Assembly (NCBI GenBank): GCA_963680875.1
Contig: OY804580.1
Span: 109,247,534 to 109,311,533 of the forward strand
Source: Bathymodiolus brooksi
Taxonomy: Eukaryota > Mollusca > Bivalvia > Mytilida > Modiolidae
Direction of reading: 5' to 3'
DNA length: 64,000 nt
Position numbers and translations under genes: made by a program
The notes under the pieces: model-generated
What the model saw: only the letters and a program-made list of their open reading frames with translations
Database searches by the model: none
What the model was told of the DNA's origin: nothing
Shown: positions 24,481-38,300 of the stretch, one piece after another
Numbering within the stretch: the first letter of the stretch is position 1
How the letters are laid out: every line of letters begins with the position of its first letter

Positions 24481-25680
24481 TCTATAACAGAAACTTTAAC
24501 AGCCATGCTAAGTAACTTTGTGTTTGTTTTGTTTCTGTATCATTCCTATAACAGAATCTTAGACGACCATGGTAAGTAACTTTTGTGTTTGTTTTGTTTC
24601 TATATCATTCCTATAACAGAAACTTAAACAACCATGGTAAGTAACTATGTGTTTGTTTTGTTTCTGTATCATTCCTATAACAGAAACCTATACAACCATG
24701 GAAAGTAACTTTTATGTTTGTTTTGTTTCTGTATCATTCCTCTAACAGAAACTTAGACGACCATGGTAAGTAACTATATGTTTATTTTGTTTCTGTATCA
24801 TTCATATAACAGAAAATTAGACGACCATAGTATGTAACTTTTGTGTTTGTTATGTTTCTGTATCATTCCTATAACAGAAACTTAGACGACCATGGTAAGT
24901 AACTATGTGTTTATTTTGTTTCTGTATCATTCCTATAACAGAAAATTAGACGACCATAGTATGTAACTTTTGTGTTTGTTTTGTTTCTGTATCATTCCTA
25001 TAACAGAAACTTAGGCAACCATGGTAAGTAACTCTTGTGTTTGTTTTGTTTCTGTATCATTCCTATAGCAGAAACTTAGGCAACCATGGTAAGTAACTTT
25101 TGTGTTTGTTTTGTTTCTGTATCATTCCTATAACAGAAACTTAGGCAACCATGGTAAGTAATTTTGTGTTTGTTTTGTTTCTGTATCATTTCTATAACAG
25201 AAACTTAAACAGCCATGTTAAGTAACTTTGTGTTTGTTTTGTTTCTGTATCATTCCTATAACAGAATCTTAGACGACCATGGTAAGTAACCTTTGTGTTT
25301 GTTTTGTTTCTATATCATTCCTATAACAGAAAACTAGACGACCATAGTATGTAACTTTTTTGTTTGTTTTGTTTCTGTATCATTCCTATAACAGAAACTT
25401 AGGCAACCATGGTAAGTAACTTTTGTGTTTGTTTTGTTTCTGTATCATTCCTATAACAGAAACTTAGGCGACCATGGTAAGTAATTATGTGTTTGTTTTG
25501 TTTCTGTATCATTCCTATAACAGAAAAGTAGACGACCATAGTATGTAACTTTTTTGTTTGTTTTGTTTCTGTATCATTCCTATAACAGAAACTTAGGCAA
25601 CCATGGTAAGTAATTGTGTGTTTGTTTTGTTTCTGTATCATTTCTATAACAGAAACTTTAACAGCCATGCTAAGTAACTT
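24481..25680 (+). repeat. Core monomers, common order
   Basis: About 18-19 monomers in the usual core order: AACTTTAACAGCC, AATCTTAGACG, CTATATC, AAACCTATACAACC, CTTTTATG, ATATGTTTATTTTG, AAAATTAG. They end with the AAAAGTAG/TAATTGTG set that also sits at 6870-7112 (offset 18529). No other features. Confidence 0.75.
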
Positions 25681-27645
25681 TGTGTTTGTTTTGTTTCTGT
25701 ATCATTCCTATAACAGAATCTTAGACGACCATGGTAAGTAACTTTTGTGTTTGTTTTGTTTCTATATCATTCCTACAACAGAAACTTAAACAACCATGGT
25801 AAGTAACTATGTGTTTGTTCTGTTTCTGTATCATTCCTATAACAGAAACCTAAACAACCATGGAAAGTAACTTTTATGTTTGTTTTGTTTCTGTATCATT
25901 CCTCTAACAGAAACTTAGACGACCATGGTAAGTAACTATGTGTTTATTTTGTTTCTGTATCATTCCTATAACAGAAAATTAGACGACCATAGTATGTAAC
26001 TTTTGTGTTTGTTTTGTTTCTGTATCATTCCTATAACAGAAACTTAGACGACAATGGTAAATATCTATGTGTTTGCTTTGTTTCTTTATCATTCCTATAG
26101 CAGAAACTTAGACGACCATGGAAAGTAACTTTTATGTTTGTTTTATTTCTGTATCATTTCTATAACAGAAACTTTAACAGCCATGCTAAGTAACTTTGTG
26201 TTTGTTTTGTTTCTGTATCATTCCTCTAACAGAAACTTAGACGACCATGGTAAGTAACTATGTGTTTATTTTGTTTCTGTATCATTCCTATAACAGAAAA
26301 TTAGACGACCATAGTATGTAACTTTTGTGTTTGTTTTGTTTCTGTATCATTCCTATAACAGAAACTTAGGCAACCATGGTAAGTAACTCTTGTGTTTGTT
26401 TTGTTTCTGTATCATTCCTATAGCAGAAACTTAGGCAACCATGGTAAGTAACTTTTGTGTTTGTTTTGTTTCTGTATCATTCCTATAACAGAAACTTAGG
26501 CAACCATGGTAAGTAATTTTGTGTTTGTTTTGTTTCTGTATCATTTCTATAACAGAAACTTAAACAGCCATGTTAAGTAACTTTGTGTTTGTTTTGTTTC
26601 TGTATCATTCCTATAACAGAATCTTAGACGACCATGGTAAGTAACCTTTGTTTTTGTTTTGTTTCTATATCATTCCTATAACAGAAAACTAGACGACCAT
26701 AGTATGTAACTTTTTTGTTTGTTTTGTTTCTGTATCATTCCTATAACAGAAACTTAGGCAACCATGGTAAGTAACTTTTGTGTTTGTTTTGTTTCTGTAT
26801 CATTCCTATAACAGAAACTTAGGCAACCATGGTAAGTAATTTTGTGTTTGTTTTGTTTCTGTATCATTCCTATAACAGAAACTTAGGCGACCATGGTAAG
26901 TAACTTTTGTGTTTGTTTTGTTTCTGTATCATTCCTCTAACAGAAACTTAGACGACCATGGTAAGTAATTATGTGTTTGTTTTGTTTCTGTATCATTCCT
27001 ATAACAGAAAACTAGAAGACCATAGTATGTAACTTTTTTGTTTGTTTTGTTTCTGTATCATTCCTATAACAGAAACTTAGACGACAATGGTAAATATCTA
27101 AGTTATTGCCTTGTTTCTTTATCATTCCTATAACAGAAACTTAGACGACCATGGTAAGTAACTTTTGTGTTTGTTTTGTTTCTGTATCATTCCTATAACA
27201 GAAACTTAGGCAACCATGGTAAGTAACTATGTGTTTGTTTTGTTTCTGTATCATTCCTATAACAGAAACTTAGGCAACCATGGTAAGTAACTTTTGTGTT
27301 TGTTTTGTTTCTGTATCAATCCTATAACAGAAACTTAAACGACAATGGTAAATATCTATGTGTTTGCTTTGTTTCTTTATCATTCCTATAGCAGAAACTT
27401 AGACGACCATGGAAAGTAACTTTTATGTTTGTTTTATTTCTGTATCATTTCTATAACAGAAACTTTAACAGCCATGCTAAGTAACTTTGTGTTTGTTTTG
27501 TTTCTGTATCATTCCTATAACAGAATCTTAGACGACCATGGTAAGTAACTTTTGTGTTTGTTTTGTTTCTATATCATTCCTATAACAGAAACTTAAACAA
27601 CCATGGTAAGTAACTATGTGTTTGTTTTGTTTCTGTATCATTCCT
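25681..27645 (+). repeat. Core segment, copy of 13802-15640 with two additional monomers
   Basis: See partner block. The two inserted monomers (near 26220-26285 and near 27205-27270) change the offset in whole-monomer steps, as expected from unequal exchange. Private changes include CCTACAACAG at 25773, GTTTTTGTTTTG near 26650 and AGAAGACC near 27013. Confidence 0.8.
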
Positions 27646-28456
27646 ATAACAGAAACCTATACAACCATGGAAAGTAACTTTTATGTTTGTTTTGTTTCTG
27701 TATCATTCCTCTAACAGAAACTTAGACGACCATGGTAAGTAACTATATGTTTATTTTGTTTCTGTATCATTCCTATAACAGAAAATTAGACGACCATAGT
27801 ATGTAACTTTTGTGTTTGTTATGTTTCTGTATCATTCCTATAACAGAAACTTAGACGACCATGGTAAGTAACTATGTGTTTATTTTGTTTCTGTATCATT
27901 CCTATAACAGAAAATTAGACGACCATAGTATGTAACTTTTGTGTTTGTTTTGTTTCTGTATCATTCCTATAACAGAAACTTAGGCAACCATGGTAAGTAA
28001 CTCTTGTGTTTGTTTTGTTTCTGTATCATTCCTATAGCAGAAACTTAGGCAACCATGGTAAGTAACTTTTGTGTTTGTTTTGTTTCTGTATCATTCCTAT
28101 AACAGAAACTTAGGCAACCATGGTAAGTAATTTTGTGTTTGTTTTGTTTCTGTATCATTTCTATAACAGAAACTTAAACAGCCATGTTAAGTAACTTTGT
28201 GTTTGTTTTGTTTCTGTATCATTCCTATAACAGAATCTTAGACGACCATGGTAAGTAACCTTTGTGTTTGTTTTGTTTCTATATCATTCCTATAACAGAA
28301 AACTAGACGACCATAGTATGTAACTTTTTTGTTTGTTTTGTTTCTGTATCATTCCTATAACAGAAACTTAGGCAACCATGGTAAGTAACTTTTGTGTTTG
28401 TTTTGTTTCTGTATCATTCCTATAACAGAAACTTAGGCAACCATGGTAAGTAATTT
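27646..28456 (+). repeat. Core monomers leading into the 1678 bp HOR
   Basis: Twelve to thirteen monomers in the order AAACCTATACAACC, CTTTTATG, ATATGTTTATTTTG, AAAATTAG, GTGTTATGTTTC, GTGTTTATTTTG, AAAATTAG, AGGCAACC with CTCTTG, CCTATAGCAG, TAATTTTG, ATGTTAAG, AATCTTAGACG, CTATATC with AAAACTAG. This equals 15.6-16.3 kb and differs from the following HOR in having the ATGTTAAG series. Confidence 0.75.
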
Positions 28457-30134
28457 TGTGTTTGTTTTGTTTCTGTATCATTCCTATAACAGAAACTTAG
28501 GCGACCATGGTAAGTAACTTTTGTGTTTGTTTTGTTTCTGTATCATTCCTCTAACAGAAACTTAGACGACCATGGTAAGTAATTATGTGTTTGTTTTGTT
28601 TCTGTATCATTCCTATAACAGAAAACTAGACGACCATAGTATGTAACTTTTTTGTTTGTTTTGTTTCTGTATCATTCCTATAACAGAAACTTAGACGACA
28701 ATGGTAAATATCTAAGTTATTGCCTTGTTTCTTTATCATTCCTATAACAGAAACTTAGACGACCATGGTAAGTAACTTTTGTGTTTGTTTTGTTTCTGTA
28801 TCATTCCTATAACAGAAACTTAGGCAACCATGGTAAGTAACTATGTGTTTGTTTTGTTTCTGTATCATTCCTATAACAGAAACTTAGGCAACCATGGTAA
28901 GTAACTTTTGTGTTTGTTTTGTTTCTGTATCAATCCTATAACAGAAACTTAGACGACAATGGTAAATATCTATGTGTTTGCTTTGTTTCTTTATCATTCC
29001 TATAGCAGAAACTTAGACGACCATGGAAAGTAACTTTTATGTTTGTTTTATTTCTGTATCATTTCTATAACAGAAACTTTAACAGCCATGCTAAGTAACT
29101 TTGTGTTTGTTTTGTTTCTGTATCATTCCTATAACAGAATCTTAGACGACCATGGTAAGTAACTTTTGTGTTTGTTTTGTTTCTATATCATTCCTATAAC
29201 AGAAACTTAAACAACCATGGTAAGTAACTATGTGTTTGTTTTGTTTCTGTATCATTCCTATAACAGAAACCTATACAACCATGGAAAGTAACTTTTATGT
29301 TTGTTTTGTTTCTGTATCATTCCTCTAACAGAAACGTAGACGACCATGGTAAGTAACTATATGTTTATTTTGTTTCTGTATCATTCCTATAACAGAAAAT
29401 TAGACGACCATAGTATGTAACTTTTGTGTTTGTTATGTTTCTGTATCATTCCTATAACAGAAACTTAGACGACCATGGTAAGTAACTATGTGTTTATTTT
29501 GTTTCTGTATCATTCCTATAACAGAAAATTAGACGACCATAGTATGTAACTTTTGTGTTTGTTTTGTTTCTGTATCATTTCTATTACAGAAACTTAGGCA
29601 ACCATGGTAAGTAACTCTTGTGTTTGTTTTGTTTCTGTATCATTCCTATAGCAGAAACTTAGGCAACCATGGTAAGTAACTTTTGTGTTTGTTTTGTTTC
29701 TGTATCATTCCTATAACAGAAACTTAGGAAACCATGGTAAGTAATTTTGTGTTTGTTTTGTTTCTGTATCATTCCTATAACAGAAACTTAGGCGACCATG
29801 GTAAGTAACTTTTGTGTTTGTTTTATTTCTGTATCATTCCTCTAACAGAAACTTAGACGACCATGGTAAGTAATTATGTGTTTGTTTTGTTTCTGTATCA
29901 TTCCTATAACAGAAAACTAGACGACCATAGTATGTAACTTTTTTGTTTGTTTTGATTCTGTATCATTCCTATAACAGAAACTTAGACGACAATGGTAAAT
30001 ATCTAAGTGTTTGCCTTGTTTCTTTATCATTCCTATAACAGAAACTTAGACGACCATGGTAAGTAACTTTTGTGTTTGTTTTGTTTCTGTATCATTCCTA
30101 TAACAGAAACTTAGGCAGCCATGGTAAGTAACTA
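28457..30134 (+). repeat. 1678 bp tandem higher-order repeat, copy A (26 monomers)
   Basis: Markers TAAGTTATTGCC (28713, 30391, 32069) and TAGGAAACC (29725, 31403, 33081) repeat every 1678 bp. Copy A carries private changes ACGTAGACG near 29334, CATTTCTATTACAG near 29577 and GTTTTGATTCTG near 29951. Its left limit is TAATTTTG against TAACTATG in the next copy. Confidence 0.9.
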
Positions 30135-31812
30135 TGTGTTTGTTTTGTTTCTGTATCATTCCTATAACAGAAACTTAGGCGACCATGGTAAGTAACTTTT
30201 GTGTTTGTTTTGTTTCTGTATCATTCCTATAACAGAAACTTAGACGACCATGGTAAGTAATTATGTGTTTGTTTTGTTTCTGTATCATTCCTATAACAGA
30301 AAACTAGACGACCATAGTATGTAACTTTTTTGTTTGTTTTGTTTCTGTATCATTCCTATAACAGAAACTTAGACGACAATGGTAAATATCTAAGTTATTG
30401 CCTTGTTTCTTTATCATTCCTATAACAGAAACTTAGACGACCATGGTAAGTAACTTTTGTGTTTGTTTTGTTTCTGTATCATTCCTATAACAGAAACTTA
30501 GGCAACCATGGTAAGTAACTATGTGTTTGTTTTGTTTCTGTATCATTCCTATAACAGAAACTTAGGCAACCATGGTAAGTAACTTTTGTGTTTGTTTTGT
30601 TTCTGTATCAATCCTATAACAGAAACTTAGACGACAATGGTAAATATCTATGTGTTTGCTTTGTTTCTTTATCATTCCTATAGCAGAAACTTAGACGACC
30701 ATGGAAAGTAACTTTTATGTTTGTTTTATTTCTGTATCATTTCTATAACAGAAACTTTAACAGCCATGCTAAGTAACTTTGTGTTTGTTTTGTTTCTGTA
30801 TCATTCCTATAACAGAATCTTAGACGACCATGGTAAGTAACTTTTGTGTTTGTTTTGTTTCTATATCATTCCTATAACAGAAACTTAAACAACCATGGTA
30901 AGTAACTATGTGTTTGTTTTGTTTCTGTATCATTCCTATAACAGAAACCTATACAACCATGGAAAGTAACTTTTATGTTTGTTTTGTTTCTGTATCATTC
31001 CTCTAACAGAAACTTAGACGACCATGGTAAGTAACTATATGTTTATTTTGTTTCTGTATCATTCCTATAACAGAAAATTAGACGACCATAGTATGTAACT
31101 TTTGTGTTTGTTATGTTTCTGTATCATTCCTATAACAGAAACTTAGACGACCATGGTAGGTAACTATGTGTTTATTTTGTTTCTGTATCATTCCTATAAC
31201 AGAAAATTAGACGACCATAGTATGTAACTTTTGTGTTTGTTTTGTTTCTGTATCATTCCTATAACAGAAACTTAGGCAACCATGGTAAGTAACTCTTGTG
31301 TTTGTTTTGTTTCTGTATCATTCCTATAGCAGAAACTTAGGCAACCATGGTAAGTAACTTTTGTGTTTGTTTTGTTTCTGTATCATTCCTATAACAGAAA
31401 CTTAGGAAACCATGGTAAGTAATTTTGTGTTTGTTTTGTTTCTGTATCATTCCTATAACAGAAACTTAGGCGACCATGGTAAGTAACTTTTGTGTTTGTT
31501 TTATTTCTGTATCATTCCTCTAACAGAAACTTAGACGACCATGGTAAGTAATTATGTGTTTGTTTTGTTTCTGTATCATTCCTATAACAGAAAACTAGAC
31601 GACCATAGTATGTAACTTTTTTGTTTGTTTTGTTTCTGTATCATTCCTATAACAGAAACTTAGACGACAATGGTAAATATCTAAGTGTTTGCCTTGTTTC
31701 TTTATCATTCCTATAACAGAAACTTAGACGACCATGGTAAGTAACTTTTGTGTTTGTTTTGTTTCTGTATCATTCCTATAACAGAAACTTAGGCAGCCAT
31801 GGTAAGTAACTA
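30135..31812 (+). repeat. 1678 bp tandem higher-order repeat, copy B (26 monomers)
   Basis: Same monomer order as copies A and C. Private changes are CCTATAAC (others CCTCTAAC) near 30228 and ATGGTAGGTAAC near 31153. Otherwise I saw no difference by eye over the 26 monomers. Confidence 0.9.
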
Positions 31813-34800
31813 TGTGTTTGTTTTGTTTCTGTATCATTCCTATAACAGAAACTTAGGCGACCATGGTAAGTAACTTTTGTGTTTGTTTTGTTTCTGTATC
31901 ATTCCTCTAACAGAAACTTAGACGACCATGGTAAGTAATTATGTGTTTGTTTTGTTTCTGTATCATTCCTATAACAGAAAACTAGACGACCATAGTATGT
32001 AACTTTTTTGTTTGTTTTGTTTCTGTATCATTCCTATAACAGAAACTTAGACGACAATGGTAAATATCTAAGTTATTGCCTTGTTTCTTTATCATTCCTA
32101 TAACAGAAACTTAGACGACCATGGTAAGTAACTTTTGTGTTTGTTTTGTTTCTGTATCATTCCTATAACAGAAACTTAGGCAACCATGGTAAGTAACTAT
32201 GTGTTTGTTTTGTTTCTGTATCATTCCTATAACAGAAACTTAGGCAACCATGGTAAGTAACTTTTGTGTTTGTTTTGTTTCTGTATCAATCCTATAACAG
32301 AAACTTAGACGACAATGGTAAATATCTATGTGTTTGCTTTGTTTCTTTATCATTCCTATAGCAGAAACTTAGACGACCATGGAAAGTAACTTTTATGTTT
32401 GTTTTATTTCTGTATCATTTCTATAACAGAAACTTTAACAGCCATGCTAAGTAACTTTGTGTTTGTTTTGTTTCTGTATCATTCCTATAACAGAATCTTA
32501 GACGACCATGGTAAGTAACTTTTGTGTTTGTTTTGTTTCTATATCATTCCTATAACAGAAACTTAAACAACCATGGTAAGTAACTATGTGTTTGTTTTGT
32601 TTCTGTATCATTCCTATAACAGAAACCTATACAACCATGGAAAGTAACTTTTATGTTTGTTTTGTTTCTGTATCATTCCTCTAACAGAAACTTAGACGAC
32701 CATGGTAAGTAACTATATGTTTATTTTGTTTCTGTATCATTCCTATAACAGAAAATTAGACGACCATAGTATGTAACTTTTGTGTTTGTTATGTTTCTGT
32801 ATCATTCCTATAACAGAAACTTAGACGACCATGGTAAGTAACTATGTGTTTATTTTGTTTCTGTATCATTCCTATAACAGAAAATTAGACGACCATAGTA
32901 TGTAACTTTTGTGTTTGTTTTGTTTCTGTATCATTCCTATAACAGAAACTTAGGCAACCATGGTAAGTAACTCTTGTGTTTGTTTTGTTTCTGTATCATT
33001 CCTATAGCAGAAACTTAGGCAACCATGGTAAGTAACTTTTGTGTTTGTTTTGTTTCTGTATCATTCCTATAACAGAAACTTAGGAAACCATGGTAAGTAA
33101 TTTTGTGTTTGTTTTGTTTCTGTATCATTCCTATAACAGAAACTTAGGCGACCATGGTAAGTAACTTTTGTGTTTGTTTTATTTCTGTATCATTCCTCTA
33201 ACAGAAACTTAGACGACCATGGTAAGTAATTATGTGTTTGTTTTGTTTCTGTATCATTCCTATAACAGAAAACTAGACGACCATAGTATGTAACTTTTTT
33301 GTTTGTTTTGTTTCTGTATCATTCCTATAACAGAAACTTAGACGACAATGGTAAATATCTAAGTGTTTGCCTTGTTTCTTTATCATTCCTATAACAGAAA
33401 CTTAGACGACCATGGTAAGTAACTTTTGTGTTTGTTTTGTTTCTGTATCATTCCTATAACAGAAACTTAGGCAGCCATGGTAAGTAACTATGTGTTTGTT
33501 TTGTTTCTGTATCATTCCTATAACAGAAACTTAGGCAACCATGGTAAGTAACTTTTGTGTTTGTTTTGTTTCTGTATCAATCCTATAACAGAAACTTAGA
33601 CGACAATGGTAAATATCTATGTGTTTGCTTTGTTTCTTTATCATTCCTATAACAGAAACTTAGACGACCATGGAAAGTAACTTTTATGTTTGTTTTATTT
33701 CTGTATCATTTCTATAACAGAAACTTTAACAGCCATGCTAAGTAACTTTGTGTTTGTTTTGTTTCTGTATCATTCCTATAACAGAATCTTAGACGACCAT
33801 GGTAAGTAACTTTTGTGTTTGTTTTGTTTCTATATCATTCCTATAACAGAAACTTAAACAACCATGGTAAGTAACTATGTGTTTGTTTTGTTTCTGTATC
33901 ATTCCTATAACAGAAACCTATACAACCATGGAAAGTAACTTTTATGTTTGTTTTGTTTCTGTATCATTCCTCTAACAGAAACTTAGACGACCATGGTAAG
34001 TAACTATATGTTTATATTGTTTCTGTATCATTCCTATAACAGAAAATTAGACGACCATAATATGTAACTTTTGTGTTTGTTATGTTTCTGTATCATTCCT
34101 ATAACAGAAACTTAGGCAACCATGGTAAGTAACCCTTGTGTTTGTTTTGTTTCTGTATCATTCCTATAGCAGAAACTTAGGCAACCATGGTAAGTAACTT
34201 TTGTGTTTGTTTTGTTTCTGTATCATTCCTATAACAGAAATTTAGACAACCATGGTAAGTAACTTTTGTGTTTGTTTTGTTTCTGTATCATTCCTATAAC
34301 AGAAACTTAGACAACCATGGTAAGTAATTTTGTGTTTGTTTTGTTTCTGTATCATTTCTATAACAGAAATTTAAACAGCCATGCTAAGTAACTTTGTGTT
34401 TGTTTTGTTTCTGTATCATTCCTATAACAGAATCTTAGACGACCATGGTAAGTAACTTTTGTGTTTGTTTTGTTTCTGTATCATTCCTATAACAGAAACT
34501 TAGGCGACCATGGTAAGTAACTTTTGTGTTTGTTTTGTTTCTGTATCATTCCTCTAACAGAAACTTAGACGACCATGGTAAGTAATTATGTGTTTGTTTT
34601 GTTTCTGTATCATTCCTATAACAGATAATTGGACGACCATAGTGTGTAACTTTTTTGTTTGTTTTGTTTCTGTATCATTCCTATAACAGAAACTTAGGCA
34701 GACATGGTAAGTAACTATGTGTTTGTTTTGTTTCTGTATCATTCCTATAACAGAAACTTAGGCAACCATGGTAAGTAACGTTTGTGTTTGTTTTGTTTCT

Positions 34801-35186
34801 GTATCAATCCTATAACAGAAACTTAGACGACAATGGTAAATATCTATGTGTTTGCTTTGTTTCTTTATCATTCCTATAGCAGAAACTTAGACGACCATGG
34901 AAAGTAACTTTTATGTTTGTTTTATTTCTGTATCATTCCTCTAACAGAAACTTAGACGACCATGGTAAGTAACTATGTGTTTGTTTTGTTTCTGTATCAT
35001 TCCTCTAACAGAAACTTAGACGACCATGGTAAGTAACTATGTGTTTATTTTGTTTCTGTATCATTCCTATAACAGAAAATTAGACGACCATAGTATGTAA
35101 CTTTTGTGTTTGTTTTGTTTCTGTATCATTCCTATAACAGAAACTTAGGCAACCATGGTAAGTAACTCTTGTGTTTGTTTTGTTTC
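31428..35186 (+). repeat. 3.8 kb block, first copy (about 58 monomers)
   Basis: This matches 35366-39060. The offset is 3938 in the left part (TAAGTTATTGCC at 32069 and 36007) and 3874 in the right part (TAGGAAACC at 33081 and 36955, GATAATTGGACG near 34624 and 38498). The 64 bp step is one TTAAACAACC monomer present here near 32570 and missing in the second copy near 36490. GTTTATATTG near 34011 and 37885 and AAATTTAAACAGCC are shared rare forms. Confidence 0.85.
31813..33490 (+). repeat. 1678 bp tandem higher-order repeat, copy C (26 monomers)
   Basis: Third copy. Identity runs on to 33536, where AGGCAACC replaces the AGGCGACC expected for a fourth copy (31859). The right-hand part of this copy is included in the roughly 3.9 kb duplication described next, so it sits in two nested repeat levels. 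Confidence 0.9.
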
Positions 35187-35365
35187 TGTATCATTCCTAT
35201 AGCAGAAACTTAGGCAACCATGGTAAGTAACTTTTGTGTTTGTTTTGTTTCTGTATCATTCCTATAACAGAAACTTAAACAGCCATGCTAAGTAACTTTG
35301 TGTTTGTTTTGTTTCTGTATCATTCCTATAACAGAATCTTAGACGACCATGGTAAGTAACCTTTG

Positions 35366-38300
35366 TGTTTGTTTTGTTTCTGTATCATTCCTATAACAGA
35401 AACTTAGGCGACCATGGTAAGTAACTTTTGTGTTTGTTTTATTTCTGTATCATTCCTCTAACAGAAACTTAGACGACCATGGTAAGTAATTATGTGTTTG
35501 TTTTGTTTCTGTATCATTCCTATAACAGAAAACTAGACGACCATAGTATGTAACTTTTTTGTTTGTTTTGTTTCTGTATCATTCCTATAACAGAAACTTA
35601 GACGACAATGGTAAATATCTAAGTGTTTGCCTTGTTTCTTTATCATTCCTATAACAGAAACTTAGACGACCATGGTAAGTAACTTTTGTGTTTGTTTTGT
35701 TTCTGTATCATTCCTATAACAGAAACTTAGGCAGCCATGGTAAGTAACTATGTGTTTGTTTTGTTTCTGTATCATTCCTATAACAGAAACTTAGGCGACC
35801 ATGGTAAGTAACTTTTGTGTTTGTTTTGTTTCTGTATCATTCCTCTAACAGAAACTTAGACGACCATGGTAAGTAATTATGTGTTTGTTTTGTTTCTGTA
35901 TCATTCCTATAACAGAAAACTAGACGACCATAGTATGTAACTTTTTTGTTTGTTTTGTTTCTGTATCATTCCTATAACAGAAACTTAGACGACAATGGTA
36001 AATATCTAAGTTATTGCCTTGTTTCTTTATCATTCCTATAACAGAAACTTAGACGACCATGGTAAGTAACTTTTGTGTTTGTTTTGTTTCTGTATCATTC
36101 CTATAACAGAAACTTAGGCAACCATGGTAAGTAACTATGTGTTTGTTTTGTTTCTGTATCATTCCTATAACAGAAACTTAGGCAACCATGGTAAGTAACT
36201 TTTGTGTTTGTTTTGTTTCTGTATCAATCCTATAACAGAAACTTAGACGACAATGGTAAATATCTATGTGTTTGCTTTGTTTCTTTATCATTCCTATAGC
36301 AGAAACTTAGACGACCATGGAAAGTAACTTTTATGTTTGTTTTATTTCTGTATCATTTCTATAACAGAAACTTTAACAGCCATGCTAAGTAACTTTGTGT
36401 TTGTTTTGTTTCTGTATCATTCCTATAACAGAATCTTAGACGACCATGGTAAGTAACTTTTGTGTTTGTTTTGTTTCTATATCATTCCTATAACAGAAAC
36501 CTATACAACCATGGAAAGTACCTTTTATGTTTGTTTTGTTTCTGTATCATTCCTCTAACAGAAACTTAGACGACCATGGTAAGTAACTATATGTTTATTT
36601 TGTTTCTGTATCATTCCTATAACAGAAAATTAGACGACCATAGTATGTAACTTTTGTGTTTGTTATGTTTCTGTATCATTCCTATAACAGAAACTTAGAC
36701 GACCATGGTAAGTAACTATGTGTTTATTTTGTTTCTGTATCATTCCTATAACAGAAAATTAGACGACCATAGTATGTAACTTTTGTGTTTGTTTTGTTTC
36801 TGTATCATTCCTATAACAGAAACTTAGGCAACCATGGTAAGTAACTCTTGTGTTTGTTTTGTTTCTGTATCATTCCTATAGCAGAAACTTAGGCAACCAT
36901 GGTAAGTAACTTTTGTGTTTGTTTTGTTTCTGTATCATTCCTATAACAGAAACTTAGGAAACCATGGTAAGTAATTTTGTGTTTGTTTTGTTTCTGTATC
37001 ATTCCTATAACAGAAACTTAGGCGACCATGGTAAGTAACTTTTGTGTTTGTTTTATTTCTGTATCATTCCTCTAACAGAAACTTAGACGACCATGGTAAG
37101 TAATTATGTGTTTGTTTTGTTTCTGTATCATTCCTATAACAGAAAACTAGACGACCATAGTATGTAACTTTTTTGTTTGTGTTGTTTCTGTATCATTCCT
37201 ATAACAGAAACTTAGACGACAATGGTAAATATCTAAGTGTTTGCCTTGTTTCTTTATCATTCCTATAACAGAAACTTAGACGACCATAGTAAGTAACTTT
37301 TGTGTTTGTTTTGTTTCTGTATCATTCCTATAACAGAAACTTAGGCAGCCATGGTAAGTAACTATGTGTTTGTTTTGTTTCTGTATCATTCCTATAACAG
37401 AAACTTAGGCAACCATGGTAAGTAACTTTTGTGTTTGTTTTGTTTCTGTATCAATCCTATAACAGAAACTTAGACGACAATGGTAAATATCTATGTGTTT
37501 GCTTTGTTTCTTTATCATTCCTATAACAGAAACTTAGACGACCATGGAAAGTAACTTTTATGTTTGTTTTATTTCTGTATCATTTCTATAACAGAAACTT
37601 TAACAGCCATGCTAAGTAACTTTGTGTTTGTTTTGTTTCTGTATCATTCCTATAACAGAATCTTAGACGACCATGGTAAGTAACTTTTGTGTTTGTTTTG
37701 TTTCTATATCATTCCTATAACAGAAACTTAAACAACCATGGTAAGTAACTATGTGTTTGTTTTGTTTCTGTATCATTCCTATAACAGAAACCTATACAAC
37801 CATGGAAAGTAACTTTTATGTTTGTTTTGTTTCTGTATCATTCCTCTAACAGAAACTTAGACGACCATGGTAAGTAACTATATGTTTATATTGTTTCTGT
37901 ATCATTCCTATAACAGAAAATTAGACGACCATAATATGTAACTTTTGTGTTTGTTATGTTTCTGTATCATTCCTATAACAGAAACTTAGGCAACCATGGT
38001 AAGTAACCCTTGTGTTTGTTTTGTTTCTGTATCATTCCTATAGCAGAAACTTAGGCAACCATGGTAAGTAACTTTTGTGTTTGTTTTGTTTCTGTATCAT
38101 TCCTATAACAGAAATTTAGACAACCATGGTAAGTAACTTTTGTGTTTGTTTTGTTTCTGTATCATTCCTATAACAGAAACTTAGACAACCATGGTAAGTA
38201 ATTTTGTGTTTGTTTTGTTTCTGTATCATTTCTATAACAGAAATTTAAACAGCCATGCTAAGTAACTTTGTGTTTGTTTTGTTTCTGTATCATTCCTATA

